A stretch of 64,000 bases of DNA from Polychytrium aggregatum (GCF_025602895.1 NW_026516228.1:551001-615000); one strand, 5' to 3'; shown: positions 13,600-25,726, counted from the first letter of the stretch. The notes: generated by a model not told the origin, from the letters alone. Translations and numbers: made by a program.

Positions 13600-16500
13600 T
13601 GCCTGGGCGATAGTCGGACGTGATATTCGGGATTTCGAGGCGGCATCGCTGGCCCTGCAAGGGTAGAGAGTGTCTGATGCGCTGGGTCTGGCTTGCTTCT
13701 AGGTTCTACAGCATCCATTGCCACCTTCGGCCAGAGATCGACTCCAATGAGGCTCGGAAGGTTTCCATCAAGCCCACGCTCCTGGAATCCTCCAGCCCAC
13801 AGGCAAGCACCGTGGACGGAACTGCACTCCCAAGCCTGCCTGTCCTTACAAACCAATCTTACATGAAAGGTAAGTGCACGGCGGCCGCGGCTCTGCTGCT
13901 GGCGGAGAGGCCAGGAGCAGTACCATCCGGAAGCAAGCTATCGTCCTGGCTGTCAAACCCACAATCGATCGCTCTGGACACGAACATCCGCTGCAATCGC
14001 ACGTCATCTGTAAAATTGCTCACGAAAGAGTTATTCGACCAGACGAAATCATGGGCAAATGCCGATGCTATTGTGTTGAATGTTATTGGAGCCTGGGCAC
14101 GCCTGGTTGCTGGTCGCCTTGGAAGGCTTCTGGGACAACACGGCGCTGTTATGCCCGAACTGATTCAGCATGCGCTCAATCTTTTGGTCGAGGGTAGATC
14201 TATCCAACCCAGAGCAGTACAGCGTCTTTCCGCACCATATCTATGAGCGCTGTGTGTGTCCAAGCACCTCCCATCGACACACACACGAGTGCTACTCCAG
14301 CAAGCACATAGCCGCGAGCACCAAAGTTGTCCAAGTCTATGCTTCGAAAGTCTTCTATGTGTCGCAGCCCTCTGAACGCATCGTGCTGCATTGCGGATGC
14401 CTCTTTCGGATAGATATCGAGCCGAGTTTCGCAGACGCATCATCAGACCAAGCGGACTGTCGATACTATGCGCATGACTGGATATTGGAAGTGGACCTGT
14501 ACTTTTCCAGCGACGAGAGGTAGGAGAGTGGGCATGTCTTTCCATATTCCTCAACTTTTCGAGCTGGAGATGTCCAAAGGATCATTTTGCATATTCTTTG
14601 CCTTCATTCGGACAAGTGACTGAGTGACTGAATGGATCTGTCAGCATCAACTCCCCACGCGAGCTCAAGTACAGGCAGAGCCAGCAATTTATCCTCAAAA
14701 ACATCCTTGGTGTCAAGGCGGATCACAAGCGCATCGTGTTCAGCTATGCGCCGATCATCTTTGACGGGACATACTTTTCATTCTGCGACTTGATCGCTTG
14801 CACCGCACCGCTGGGGTTCCACTTCAACAGGGATGAGCCCCCGAACCTTTCGCGAGCCACAACAGTTAGGAGCGGCCAGAAAGACCAAAAGGAGGCGCCA
14901 GCGTGGTACTGCTTCTCCAACTGCCTCGACTTTTTCCCTCCGGCGTTGTTTTCGCCTCGGAACAAAGTCAATCCAAAGTTGCTCAAGGCCAAGGGATCCA
15001 GCTCCAAGAACTTGATCGGCTATCAAGCCGAGCCGACAATGCTGAAACTTGAATCCATGAAGCTCAATCTGGTGCGCCTATGATATCGCGGCTAATGTGG
15101 CTCAGATATCATGTGATATGCATCTGCAGACTTGATTACTGGACAGAGTCTGTGTGTCTCAGTGATGCCGCAGTGATTTGTCTCGATGCCGCAGTAATTG
15201 TTAGCAGTCACTTGCTCACAACTGACCGACAAACGAGCAGTGCTTTCTCGCATTGACAACGAGCCCTCATTTGTCTTGCCACTCCGTGATCTAGGGCAGC
15301 AATCGGCCTTCGGTTGTGCTGCTATGGAATCATCACAAACGGATCATTTTCGACAGTATATACGAGCTCCTGTCGTTTCAGAGCGACGTCTCTCAACTGG
15401 GCCAAGCCAAACCTCCCCTGTTTGCTGATCTAAAATCGATAGTTGCTCGCACTCAAGAGTCACTTCGGGCGATATGTGAAGAGTTTTATCCGCCGCTTGA
15501 CTATGCCGGCGTCTGCGACAGTTCGCTCTACACCGAAACAAAGTCTTTGACCGACATAACGACCATACAAGAATCGGTACAAACCGTGGTACTCAAATGG
15601 ATTGAGGTGCGTCAGACTGTACATCTGGATGGAGATTCAGCACATGGCATAATGGCGGAGGGACGAAGACACATTCATCCAAGCTGTGCTGATTGCTGGG
15701 TGATATGGCATATTGGAAAGGGTAGTCCTCGAGATAGGACCGAAAGCTGACAGTCGGTTAATACTCGGGCAATTTGGTAGGTCAACCAATCGAGGATCTC
15801 TGAGTGGAATGTGCTCAATCCGATATCGCAAGGCATCTCGACTCTGGTACGCTGTCGGGGCGAGCGAGGTGGTATCCAAATGCCGAGTGATGATGACACC
15901 ATGCCACCATCGCGGGACTAACTTGCGCGCGATCAGATCAGCGGCGTTTGGCACCAGTTCCTGGCTTCGTTTCTGATGCAGTCGATGAAGAAAATCGCAG
16001 ACTTGAGATTCAAGTTTTGCCAGCATCGATTCCTATACATTCGTGATCATGTTCGACTGATCGAAAGCTCGTCCGATCGTACCATACCGGTAAATAGGTC
16101 AGTTCCAGCTGGCATCTGCCTTCCTCTCTGCTTTCCAAAGTTGCTCAGAACAGTACCGTCGACCTCGAGGAGGATGCGGCGATACCCTCCCCCATTGCGT
16201 TCTATGTCGGGGTGTCCTATGTCGCGGATGCGATACCCCTTTTGCACGCTCACCCCCCTCTCAAGTATGCACTTGCGCCGCCATCCAGCTGGCTGTTGCA
16301 TGGCAGCCAAAAGTGATCAAGATGTCACTGAGCCGCTCTTGAAAATTGTGATTGCCATGATACAGTGTCGACAGGAAATGGAGGGACGAGCACAGGTGGC
16401 TGATCCATCCAATTGGCACAAGACCTCCGTGTATTATCTACACCGGCAGACCGGGGGCAGCATCCAAGGGGACGATGGAATCGATAAGCGGGACGCAAGT

Positions 16501-18127
16501 TACTGTGTCCAGTGCCGCGCAGTGCACTCAACCCTCTGTCGTCGAGAGATCCTCGGTCCTGGCAAGCGTTCCGAGGTCCTCCGAGAGTGTCAAGCCGATC
16601 CCAACAACAACATCAAAGTCGAGCTTCCAGATGTCGTCGACCGAACCCGACGAGGAAAAGTCGCTTCACCATGCATCACGGATGAGCTCGCGAGACCACT
16701 ATAGAAAGATCACAGAGTCGCTCACCCGACGCCAGAACATTGCTGAAGAGGCATGCCACCTAGTGGTGTTTGTCCATGGATTCCTAGGTACTTTGCAAAG
16801 TCGCTTCCCGATCGAAAGCGGATCCTGCGACAGAATGCCTTTGCTCATGGATGAGTGATGTCATCGTGTATAGTGACGATGATTCTGACGAAGGTTTGGT
16901 GATATCTGCACCATCATACCGAGGGCGCAACAGGATCGTCCTATGACTTTCGGCAGTACCGCAACCGGCTGAAGCTCATGATGGCGTTGCTGGGAGAAAT
17001 GGGGTGCAACATGGCCTACCTGATATCGCAATCCAACGAGAGCAACACTCTCACGGACATTGAGGCTCTCGGAAAGAGCTTGGCCAGCGAAGTTGAGTCC
17101 TACATCAAAGAAAGTGGGCTGTTGTTGGATAAGATCAGGTGAGACATGAGAAAGCTTGGCCAGTGCTACACTGGCAAGTTTGGACAAGAGCGGGTCTGAG
17201 TGGGAGTGCCACTTGGGGCCAGCCGGAATGAGTGATCTTGTGCTGACCAGGAATGTCGGTCATGTTCCATTTTGATGGGGATGTGGCAATCCAGCTTCAT
17301 TTGCCACAGTTTAGGCGGCATTATCGCACGGTAAGTGGCGAATATCCTGGCTTTGTTCAATGGAGAACGTCCAGTGCAGTACCAGAGTGACGAGCGACGA
17401 GCGATGAACAACGAACTCGCTTACCAGATGATATCTCGTCGGATCGATCTGGACAGATGCGCCATCAACCAGCCCGAGATGGATCGCTATCGGCCGTTCT
17501 TTTACAACTTCATGACGTTCGGGACACCGCACCTGTCGCTGATTCTACACAGCAACATGATTTTGACAACGGGTACGGTTGCGAGGGTTTGCTTTGGGCA
17601 GCGCTGGCTTTGCGGGAAGTTGGTAGTCTGCCGCTGGTCTGACACGATGTGCCTTGGTCCTGAACACCTGGGCGGCAATCCGCCATGCCATATATACGGC
17701 AGCAATGTCGTTCTACCAGCGAATCCAGAACATCCAGAGCCTCAAGCAGCTCAACATGCAGGATCACAGGGATCCCAAACAAACACTGCTCTTCCGGCTA
17801 TCGTCGCAGCAGCCGGGACTGACGGATTTCCAGTCCGTCCGGCTGGTGGCCTCTGAGCAGGACGGATATGTTCATTACCCCAGTGCCCTTGGGACCCACA
17901 CCGTCGATCCGATCACCTCGGACTGGCGCACACAGATCTTTGAGTCGATGGCAAACCAGTTTCCGAGCATCTTGCCGGGCAACGGGAAAGTCGAGCGGCT
18001 CACCGTCCGCTTCGGCAGCATCGAGAGCGAAGGCGGCGATTTTCTGGGACGCAAGGGGCATATCTCGATGCTAGAGGATCCGTTCTTTATCGAGGAGATG
18101 ATTGCGCTCTGCTCATTCCACATCTGA
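13600..18127 (+). CDS. FAM135-type protein: N-terminal DUF3657 region and C-terminal DUF676 lipase-like domain
   Basis: Exons: about 13600-13662, 13703-13869, 14327-14519, 14645-15071, 15295-15606, 15781-15846, 15937-16089, 16149-16312, 16366-16787, 16934-17138, 17295-17330, 17457-17572 and 17703-18127. All junctions are phase-consistent, but the 5' end is unresolved. The first part follows the FAM135 N-terminal layout (LALQGFYSIHC, ASKVFYVSQPSERIVL, WILEVDLYFSS). A Ser/Thr-rich linker follows, then an alpha/beta-hydrolase: VVFVHGFLGSSYDF with the oxyanion His-Gly, a nucleophile elbow ICHSLGGIIAR, TFGTPHLS, DHRDPKQTLLFRL, an EQDGYV acidic residue and a late KGHISM histidine. Length and spacing match animal FAM135A/B, proteins of poorly known function related to lipases. 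The elbow has Cys where Gly is usual (CHSLGG). The 40-nt intron at 13663-13702 is unusually short. Confidence 0.85.
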
Positions 18128-18755
18128 GGCGGATGGTGGGTTTGCATGCAATGATTCATCTCGGTGAGTGTATTGCATCTCGCTTGAGTATGCCGCCACT
18201 GGCACAAAATACAGCGATGTTGCGCTCGGGCTCATGGTGCGGGCAGGTTTGGCTGAGGGACATGCCGGGGTATGCCACAATATGCTGAGGTGGTCTCAGT
18301 TCGTGTGTTTCGTATTTGGTATGGTGTTTGATGGTGTCGGATATGGTGAGCGTGCTCAGTCGTCGTCGTCGTTGGGTTTTTCGTGTGGTTGGGGCCGGAC
18401 AGACTCTGCTGGCGATGCGATGACCCGCACCTTGTGAATGAATCGATCAACATCAGCGATTGTTATGGGACAAGACTACTTGGTGCAGTGAATATACTGA
18501 ATGGATTGAATGGATTGAATGGATTGAATGGATTGAATGGATTGAATGGATTGAATGGATTGAATGGATTGAATGCATCGAATGACGAATACACCACCAC
18601 CGCGATTCCATCGGAACCACTTGCAAGACCACGGTCTGGCATCATGGCATGTTTGATGGCGAAGGCGGCGCAGTTTGGCTGCTCTGTTGTTCTGCGCGTA
18701 TGTTCAGTATTGCGGCATGGATGCTTGGAGGCGGAACTCTGGAGGATCTCCGGGT
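18128..18755. other. Convergent intergenic region
   Basis: Lies between the 3' ends of the FAM135-like gene (plus) and the Sel1-repeat gene (minus). Apart from a 9-bp minisatellite near 18499-18573, nothing is recognised. Confidence 0.6.
18499..18573. repeat. 9-bp minisatellite (GAATGGATT)n
   Basis: About eight nearly perfect head-to-tail copies of a 9-bp unit between two convergent genes. Because the unit is a multiple of three it stays open and yields a spurious Leu-Asn-Gly repeat frame. Confidence 0.95.
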
Positions 18756-20375
18756 TCAGTCAAACATATGTTGTTCAAAGAAGTTGTTGAGAACCTCGAT
18801 AGCATCTTCATTTTCTTGGTCGGCGGACTTGCGATACCACTCGATGGCGGTGTCGATGTCTTGAAGGACACCATTGCCTTCTTCGTAGCACCAACCGAGG
18901 CTGTTTTGTCCGCATCGATTGCCCTGCTCGGCCGACTTGCGGAACCACTCGACTGCTTTTGTGAAGTTCTTGGCGACTCCGCTTCCATAGTAGTAGCACA
19001 CTCCAAGCTTCCATTGTCCATACGAATTGCCTTGGTTCGCCGACTTGCTGAACCATTCGAGTGCCTTCTTACTGTCCCCCGATACTCCGTCGCCAGCCAA
19101 GTAACACATTCCGATCCAGTACTGACTGTCACTATGACCGTCGTTGGCGAGTTGCTCAAAGATGGCCGCTGCTGACTTTCGGTCCATCGTGGTTCCGAGC
19201 CTTTGAAATTGACACACGGCCATCAGATGCTTGCACAACCAGTCTCGATCAGAACCAAACTGGCACAGCTGGAAGAATTTGCGGGCTGTCGGTGAGGATG
19301 AGGTGACATGACTCGGATACGCTGCTAGAGATCCGGCTTCACCGAGTGGGAAATCTTCCGACTCGTTACTCCGGATGATGTCGATGCCTTTGTATTTGTC
19401 GCGTATGGTGCCTCGGCCGAGGTAGTGCATCCACCCAACCATGTGAGTGGCGATCGACTTGAGGACTGGATCGACGGACTTGCTGCGGACTTCCTGCCAG
19501 TGATTGAAGGCATCGGCGTCACTCTGTTCGGCACCATGGCCGATGAACGAAAACCATCCACGGAGGAACATGATGTGGAGTCGACCGTCTTCGCTGCCGT
19601 GGTCGACGGCCTCGATATACCATTCGAGGGCAGTGTGATAGTCTTGATCGACACCTTCGCCAACCTCATAGCAATCGCCGAGGGCGACATGTGCTTGGGA
19701 CATTCCGCATTTTGCAAGACTGCGATATATCTCGACAGCCCTGCTGCGGTCTTTGTCGACCCCAAGGCCTTGGCGATAGTATTCCGCCAGGTGGAACTGA
19801 GCCATTGGATGATTTGCGTTGGCGGCTTTCTCCAGATGGCGGAAGATTTGCTTGTGGATGGCTTCCTTCTCAATCCACATCGCAAACTTCTGGTTGTCGA
19901 TGTCGGTTCGGAGGATCCTTGCCAAGAGATACGAGGCGGAGGGGTTTCTCTGCTCTGCCAAGGCAACGAGCCAGGATCGGTCGGCTGAGCCTGGATCCTT
20001 GCAGTGCAAGGAGAGTGCAATCTGATCGCTTGGTGTGAGGCCGATCCGCATCTGTCCCTCGAAATGGCACAGCCCTGCCTTCTGGCACCAAGTTTGGAAG
20101 CGAGGCACCTTGGAGCTCAGGAGAGGACGAGCGCGCCTGCACACTCGAAGGAGGGTCTTGATAACACTGTGATCGAGGGCAAGCCGGAAACCGTCGTTGC
20201 AGCAGATGATGGTGAAGATGTCTGGGTTGTGTTCGAGTGATGTTTGTACTGGATCGAGTATTGCCAAACTTGATCCAGCCCCAACAATATCGCTCAGTGC
20301 AGCGAGTGGCTGGACTTGAGTTTGCTGAGTGGGAGATGATGCTGCGGTTGAACCAGGCTCGTTCGAGCTGGTCAT
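18756..20375 (-). CDS. Sel1-repeat (SLR) protein A
   Basis: A single open frame of 539 residues from the Met at 20375 (MTSSNEPGS). In-frame upstream Mets exist but read through a CA-repeat-containing dispersed element and are unlikely. Residues about 50-150 form an N-terminal region shared with the second SLR protein at 51334-52845 (PDIFTI, VCRRARPLLSSK, GSADRSWLVA). The rest consists of Sel1/TPR-like helical repeats of about 36 residues, with motifs such as AEYYRQGLGVDKD and SAEQGNRCGQNSLGWCYEEG. SLR proteins are solenoid adaptors, used for example in ER-associated degradation or chitin-synthase activation; the partner here cannot be read from sequence. The paralogue is head-to-head with a TIR-NACHT receptor gene, so a linked immune role is possible but inferred. 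Confidence 0.88.
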   Translation of the reverse strand: MTSSNEPGSTAASSPTQQTQVQPLAALSDIVGAGSSLAILDPVQTSLEHNPDIFTIICCNDGFRLALDHSVIKTLLRVCRRARPLLSSKVPRFQTWCQKAGLCHFEGQMRIGLTPSDQIALSLHCKDPGSADRSWLVALAEQRNPSASYLLARILRTDIDNQKFAMWIEKEAIHKQIFRHLEKAANANHPMAQFHLAEYYRQGLGVDKDRSRAVEIYRSLAKCGMSQAHVALGDCYEVGEGVDQDYHTALEWYIEAVDHGSEDGRLHIMFLRGWFSFIGHGAEQSDADAFNHWQEVRSKSVDPVLKSIATHMVGWMHYLGRGTIRDKYKGIDIIRSNESEDFPLGEAGSLAAYPSHVTSSSPTARKFFQLCQFGSDRDWLCKHLMAVCQFQRLGTTMDRKSAAAIFEQLANDGHSDSQYWIGMCYLAGDGVSGDSKKALEWFSKSANQGNSYGQWKLGVCYYYGSGVAKNFTKAVEWFRKSAEQGNRCGQNSLGWCYEEGNGVLQDIDTAIEWYRKSADQENEDAIEVLNNFFEQHMFD

Positions 20376-20643
20376 GTTGACAAAGTGGGCGATGGGGATG
20401 GACAGGAGACAGAGAGGGAGAATGTGGCGAAGCAAGCCAAACCCTGGCAAGCCAAGCACTGGCAAGCCAAACCCCGGCCATGGCGCGCACACACACACAC
20501 AAGCCAGGCTCGATCCGATGGTTTGCTGGCTGGATTCCATGTTGTACATGCACTGCCACATGCACTGCCACAATATCCAGCCCGGAATCGAATCCTGCAT
20601 TCTCGTCATGCAAGTCAGTCTGCTCATGAGAGAGATCAATCAT
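20376..20643. promoter_or_regulatory. Promoter region of SLR gene A, carrying a dispersed repeat
   Basis: Upstream flank of the minus-strand Sel1-repeat gene. It includes the GCAAGCCAAAC-type repeat plus a CA tract that recurs upstream of the prolyl hydroxylase gene at 41.5 kb. Function is inferred only from position. Confidence 0.4.
20431..20565 (+). repeat. Dispersed repeat, copy 1
   Basis: Contains about three units of a GGCAAGCCAAAC.CT motif, a (CA)n tract, then AAGCCAGGCTCGATCCG, GGTTTGCTGG and TGCACTGCCAC. The same blocks occur in the same order and strand at 41464-41628. It starts about 55 bp upstream of the start codon of a minus-strand gene. Confidence 0.8.
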
Positions 20644-20963
20644 ATGAGCAGCTTGGAAATGTCAAAGGCCATCAGTGCCCGACGGACCCGGCAGGAGAGG
20701 CGAGGCGCCCACAAGCTCGACAACTCCGACGAGGCCCTCGAGCAGCTGGTAACCCACTTTGGCAAGGTGTCGGCAGCCACGAACGACACTGGCGAGGAAT
20801 TCGACCACACCTCGGCGCCAGGACCCAAAGTCAAGTACGGAGACACCTGCCGGACATCAGCTACTTTGCGGCCATCAACATCAAGACTCCGAGGCCAGTG
20901 TGCAGGTCGATTGTGGAGACCGGAGAGCGACCGGTGGACTTCACTCGGAGGCTGCCAAAGTGA
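20644..20963 (+). CDS. Small uncharacterised ORF, frame change inside
   Basis: It starts MSSLEMSKAIS and reads 63 codons. Coding character then continues in another frame (ISYFAAINIKTPRPV...DFTRRLPK, stop at 20963). Either a 1-base deletion near 20845 has broken the gene, or a 26-nt GT...AG intron (20835-20860) is removed; the intron choice keeps phase and gives 97 residues. The protein is not recognised. It lies between SLR gene A and the OMS1-like gene, on the same strand as the latter. A pseudogene or an assembly error are alternatives. Confidence 0.4.
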
Positions 20964-21242
20964 TCTGTTATATTTCTTATGGCATAGTTGGACGCATGCC
21001 ATCGCATACTACGCCGACAAATGGGTTGTGGGCAGGTGTCCCATTTCCCCCCTGAATACAGTGTATGATTCCCCGAGGAAAACCACGTCTCCGAAAACGG
21101 GATTGGCTGCTGACATTCCCTTGACCAACCCGAGCTTCCCTGGTCGAGCCAGCGCCTTGGTCCTCGCTCTTTGACTCGCATCGATCCGGCTGCCTCTGCG
21201 CGCACTCCGTCCATCCGTTGCACACGCCCATCGATCGCAAGT

Positions 21243-22192
21243 ATGAGCTGGTGGAGACAGCCCAAGAACCAAATCCTGGCCGCAGGAGGACTGGGTGTCT
21301 ACATGGTTGCGTCGTATGCTTCCTTCCACGTCTATCGCATCTACTCGGCCCCGGAGCCGCCGCCCAACATCAGCAACCCGGCCTTCCAGGCCGCACAAGA
21401 GCAAGTCTACGATCGCATTGCCAAGGACTATGACGACTCGATCGGGCTGGACGAGTTCTTGATGGGCTTGGGATCAAAACGCCAGGCAATCCTGAAGCAT
21501 GCCCAGGTAATGTTGGGCCGAGCAGCATGGCGATATGGATGCGTTGCGGCTTGTCGCTGTCGCTGAATACCGATCCTGCTCTGACTCCACGATCCCCTCT
21601 CCGGACCCTCCAAACGCATCACCAAACCGTCGTCTGAACGATCGGGGGGGGGTGATGGGCCTTCCACCAACAGGGCTCTGTCCTGGAGGTCTCTGGCGGC
21701 ACAGGACGGAACTTTGCCTTCTACAAGCCATCCAAGGTCTCGCAACTGGTCATCACCGACAAGAGCGCCCAGATGCTCCAGCGGGCCTGGGCAAAGCACA
21801 AGACGCAGCACCAGACGCAAGTGCCGACGACGCTCTATGTGATGAGCGCCAACAAGCTGGACTGGCCCGCCGAGGCCTTCGACACCGTCGTCGACACCTT
21901 TGGCATATGCTCGTTCTCGGATCCGATCGCGGCCCTGAAGGAAATGGCCCGGGTGTGCAAGCCCGGCGGCAAGATCTTGCTGCTGGAGCACGGCCGGAGT
22001 GACTACGAGTGGATCAACTCGGCCCTCGACAAGACGGCGACGGCGCACGCCGAGTCGTGGGGCTGCTGGTGGAATCGGGATGTCCTCGGGCTGGTGCGTG
22101 AGGCTGGGCTCGATGTGGTCGAGACGAAGCGGTACCATTTCGGAACGACATATCACATTGTCGCGCAACCGGGCGGCAGCAAGTCGGCATGA
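21243..22192 (+). CDS. OMS1-like mitochondrial SAM-dependent methyltransferase
   Basis: Two exons, 21243-21506 and 21674-22192 (GTAATG donor, AACAG acceptor, phase 0), give 260 residues. An N-terminal transmembrane segment at about residues 9-30 is followed by a class I methyltransferase fold: motif I VLEVSGGTGRN at about residue 91, an acidic strand end VITDKS, DTVVDTFGICSF, and a post-motif helix MARVCKPGGKILLLEHG. The C-terminal HAESWGCWWNRD signature matches fungal OMS1, an inner-membrane mitochondrial methyltransferase linked to respiratory-chain function. Substrate is unknown. The split at the first Gly of the SAM-binding strand and the family length fit well. Confidence 0.85.
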
Positions 22193-22604
22193 AGCCATCC
22201 TGTGCCGCCCGGACTCTTGTATTGCGAGATGGCCCAAAGCTAGGCCCCCTCAAGGCAGCCAAAATATACACAATTCACGCAGTCGAATGAAAATATCAGA
22301 AAGAAGCACAAAGCCAAAGTCAACGCCAAAGCTACAAAAGCAGGATGGCTGAGGAGGTGGGGAGGAGGAGAGGGCAGGGGTTGAACCATGTATTTGGAGT
22401 CAAAATAGAAAGGTACTAGAACGAGTATCGTGCTGCGGGGATGGACCAGCGGATCAGCAGAGAGCGAGTGCATACAGGATACAAAGGGAACAGGAAACAT
22501 GGGTCAGCACGCGGTTTGACGCAGAGGCGGTCGGGTCGAGCCGCGATTTGCCAGACTTGACAACTTTCCATCATCTGTCCCACAGGGCTAGCAGCACACT
22601 TACC
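22193..22604. other. Convergent 3' flanks
   Basis: Between the OMS1-like gene and the 3' end of the minus-strand disordered protein gene. AT content is higher than in neighbouring coding sequence; no gene is recognised. Confidence 0.5.
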
Positions 22605-25600
22605 TTAAGCAATCACAAAGGACTCGGGCAACTTGGCGTCTTCGGCCAGTCGCAGCCGAGCGGCATCCAGCTCCTCGAGGGCCTGGTTCAGGGTCTCGAC
22701 AACGTTCTTGCTGCAGGCCAGGACGCCACTGTCAGAGTCGCGGTCCAGGGGCTCGACCTGCTTCATGCGGATGACGGTGCGGAGCTGGACAGTCAGAACC
22801 TCGACCTTGGCGAGCGAGGCGAGCAGGATGGACGACAGCCGCGAGTCGGTGCAGGTCTTGGCGACGGGCACCCAGGTCTTGGAGATGCCGCGGCCCATGT
22901 CGTAGATCTCACGGCCGGTCGAGAGGTAGTCGACCTTGCCGGTGACAAAGGCCTCGGACGAAGCTTCGATGTACTGGATGGAGGCCTGGAGACGGACCAT
23001 CTCGGCGTACTTTGCGTTCAGGAGCTTGGCCAGACCGCGCAGATCGGTCATGTCGAGGGTCTGCTTGCGCTTGGGCGGGGGAGGGAACTGCCGGCCGACG
23101 AGCTGGGGCTGGACCTGGGACAGGTCGCGCGAGAGGCGGTTCTGCAGCGAGGGCTTGTGCAGGAGCCACTTGCGGGGCACAAACTCGCGCTTCTCCGGAA
23201 GGTCATCGTCGCCCAGATAGCTCATCAGCTCCTCAGAGCCGCCCCACTCGGAGCCGTACGAGAACAGCGAGACGTCGTCTCGGATGGCCACGTCGTGCTC
23301 CTTATCGGATTCGAGCAAGGTGGTGCGAACTTGATCAAAATCGAGATCGCCATCCACCTCGACCAGGTTCACGACGGGCAGGGTTCTCAGCTGAGTCTCC
23401 GAGAGGATAACCCGGTTCCGGATCATCACACTTACTTTGGCCCTGCTGTTCTCGCTGCTGTTGACGTCGCTGCTGGAGGACTCCAAGACCGTTGCGACGC
23501 TTGTGCCGTCGGTCTCGGTCACGGTGATGGCGGGGCTTTCAGTGTGATGACCGTCCCGGGATTTGTCCTGCTCGAGGGTGATAGCCGAGTCGACGATGGT
23601 ATCCTGATCAGCGTCCTTGCTAGTGTCGATGGGAGCGAGCGAGGAGCCGGAGGGAGCCTGGGCGACCTCTGCAGTCTCCGGCTCCGATGCAGCCTCGTAG
23701 GCATCGACAATGTCACCGACATCTACCTCGTCCTCCGCCGGGGCAGGCTCCTCGATGGCCACGGCGACCGACTCCGAAGCGTCCTCGATGACAACGTCGG
23801 CAGCAGCCGCCTCTTCGGTGCTGACTTCCGCAGTAACATCAGCGGCGGGCTCGGTGGCATCAGTCTCCTCGACAGTCTGCTCAGCGGCCTGCTCCTCCTC
23901 GGTGGCCGACCGTGGGGCGTCTTCAATGACGGTGTGCACCTGCTCGATGATGACCTCTTCGACGATGATGACCTCCTTGACCGAGACAGAGGCTTTATCA
24001 TCAGCCACCTCCTCGCAAGAGTTGGGAGTCGCCGAGTCGCGGTCAGGCGTCTCGGAGAGGGGGTGCTGGCAGGTTCGGAGAGGAGCAGGAGAATCGGTCA
24101 GTCCGAGCATGCAACTTGCGAATGCGGGAAACTGGCAAAGTCACCCCGGCCTGGAGCAGACAACTCCATTGACAGCAACACACGGTGGCAGCTCGACACT
24201 TACGGCGTCCTCTTCCTCGGAGTTTGCTTGCGGATCGGTCGGGGTCAACAGAGCCTCCTCGCCGGTCTCCTCAACGGTCTCCTCGACAGTTTCCTCGACA
24301 GCTTCCTCAACGGTCTCCTCGACAGTTTCCTCAACGGTCTCCTCAACGGTCTCCTCGACAGTTTCCTCGACGGTGACTTCAGCCGCCTCATCGACAGTCT
24401 CCACAGCAGCGGGCTCGGGGACGGGTGGCTCGGCTGGCTTCTCGGCCGGCTCTTCCTGGACAGGCTCGGCCGGGGGTGGAGGCGGTCGCTTGATGACGAT
24501 TCTTCCAGGCTCCTCGGCCGAGGGGGCAGCAGGCTTTGCGGTGGCGCGGTGAGAGAGCGGCACACGAGCCGAGGATTTGGAGCTGGTGGCGGGCGAGCGA
24601 GTGGAAGCGGTCGTGGTGGGTGCGGCGCGAGCAGTCGAACTTCTGGAAGAAGTGAGGGTTGATGTCCGCTTGGTACTATCGACAGCAGAGGACGGTGTCT
24701 TCTTGGGGATGGCAGTGGAAGACGAGGACGAGGACGAGGGCCTGGATGAAGCGGGTTTTGGGCGAGAGAGGGTGGAGCGAGCGGGTTGTGGAGGGGACAG
24801 CGGCGCTGTGCTGTCTGTCGGTGAGGTGACGGTCACCTTGCCGCCGCGAGACAGAGTCTTGACTTCGGAGGAGGCCGCTGTATCCGACTTGGTGGCGGTC
24901 TTCTTGGGAGTGGAAGTGGTGGGCCGAGGGATGGTTCGAGAGGATGGCTTTGAGGGCGTTGCCGGCGACGGCGTGGGGCTCTTGAGGGACGACGGGCCGC
25001 TGGGGCTCTTGGCCGAGGACGGGTTGGTGGGACTCCTTCGCGAAGGAGTCGTCGAGGGCTGTGTGGTCGAGGAGCCATTGGAGACATTGGAGGAGGATGT
25101 GCCGTTGGTTTTGAAGTCAGACTCGGACTTTACTTTCCGCTTGAGGCCGGTGTCGAGGGGCTGGCGAGTCTTTTTGACGGGAGTGGGGGCGGCGGCAGGA
25201 GCTTCGAGCTTGTCGGATTTTGACCGGGTATGTGAGGATGACAGTCCGTTGCTGGAGGGAGACCGCCGGACCATGGCGGGCGAGACTGGAGGAGTCAGGG
25301 TCTGACAGGGCATGGACAAGCCAGGGTTGAGCCGCCGAACCGAGGAAACAGAGCGGGAGTTGCGATTCGCATGTAGAGGGAACTGTGAGTGCGATGCAAT
25401 GCAGTACGATGCAATACGATGCTATACGATGCAATACGATGCAATACGATGCAGTACGATGCAATACGATGCAGTACGATGCGGTGCGGTGCAATGAAAC
25501 CAACCTTTGGCGCTGAGGAGGACGAGTCCGAGGCGTCGGTGTGGTCGTGGGCTTTCTCGTCATCGCTCTTGAGCCGACAGGCGAGGCAATTGTCGCGATG

Positions 25601-25726
25601 GGCCTGCCGGAACAGGTCCCTCGACGGCAAGTGATGGCTGTGGGTGTGTTCAAGGGGGTGGTTGTGAGCAGGGAATTCGGTGTTGGCCGATTCGTCGATG
25701 ACAACGGCTTTCTTGGAATCAGACAT
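22605..25726 (-). CDS. Large disordered Ser/Pro/Glu-rich protein with C-terminal helical domain
   Basis: Exons on the minus strand: 25726-25505, 25301-24204 and 24065-22605, all phase 0, giving 926 residues. Order: a short His-rich N-terminus (HNHPLEHTHSHHLPS); a long basic Ser/Thr/Pro/Lys-rich segment resembling microtubule-associated or nuclear disordered regions; a PPPPPAEP stretch; about nine VEETVEE-type acidic repeats; a second acidic region; and from about residue 720 a more globular, helix-rich part (LAKLLNAKYAEMVRLQ, ILLASLAKVEVLTVQLRTVI). No family is recognised. The repeats are encoded by a 12-bp tandem array (about 24260-24375). Intron 1 holds a 10-bp minisatellite. Confidence 0.75.
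25391..25485. repeat. 10-bp minisatellite in intron 1
   Basis: About nine head-to-tail copies of GCAATACGAT with small variants, inside the first intron (25302-25504) of the minus-strand disordered protein gene. Confidence 0.92.

Noticed and set aside
18383-18790. Leu-Asn-Gly repeat ORF
   Set aside because: A product of the 9-bp minisatellite, whose unit length is divisible by three; no flanking coding signal.
22548-24662. 704-codon plus-strand frame opposite the disordered Glu/Ser-rich gene
   Set aside because: It mirrors the acidic repeats on the minus strand as Leu/Gly-rich nonsense. The minus-strand gene has phase-consistent splicing and a plausible composition.
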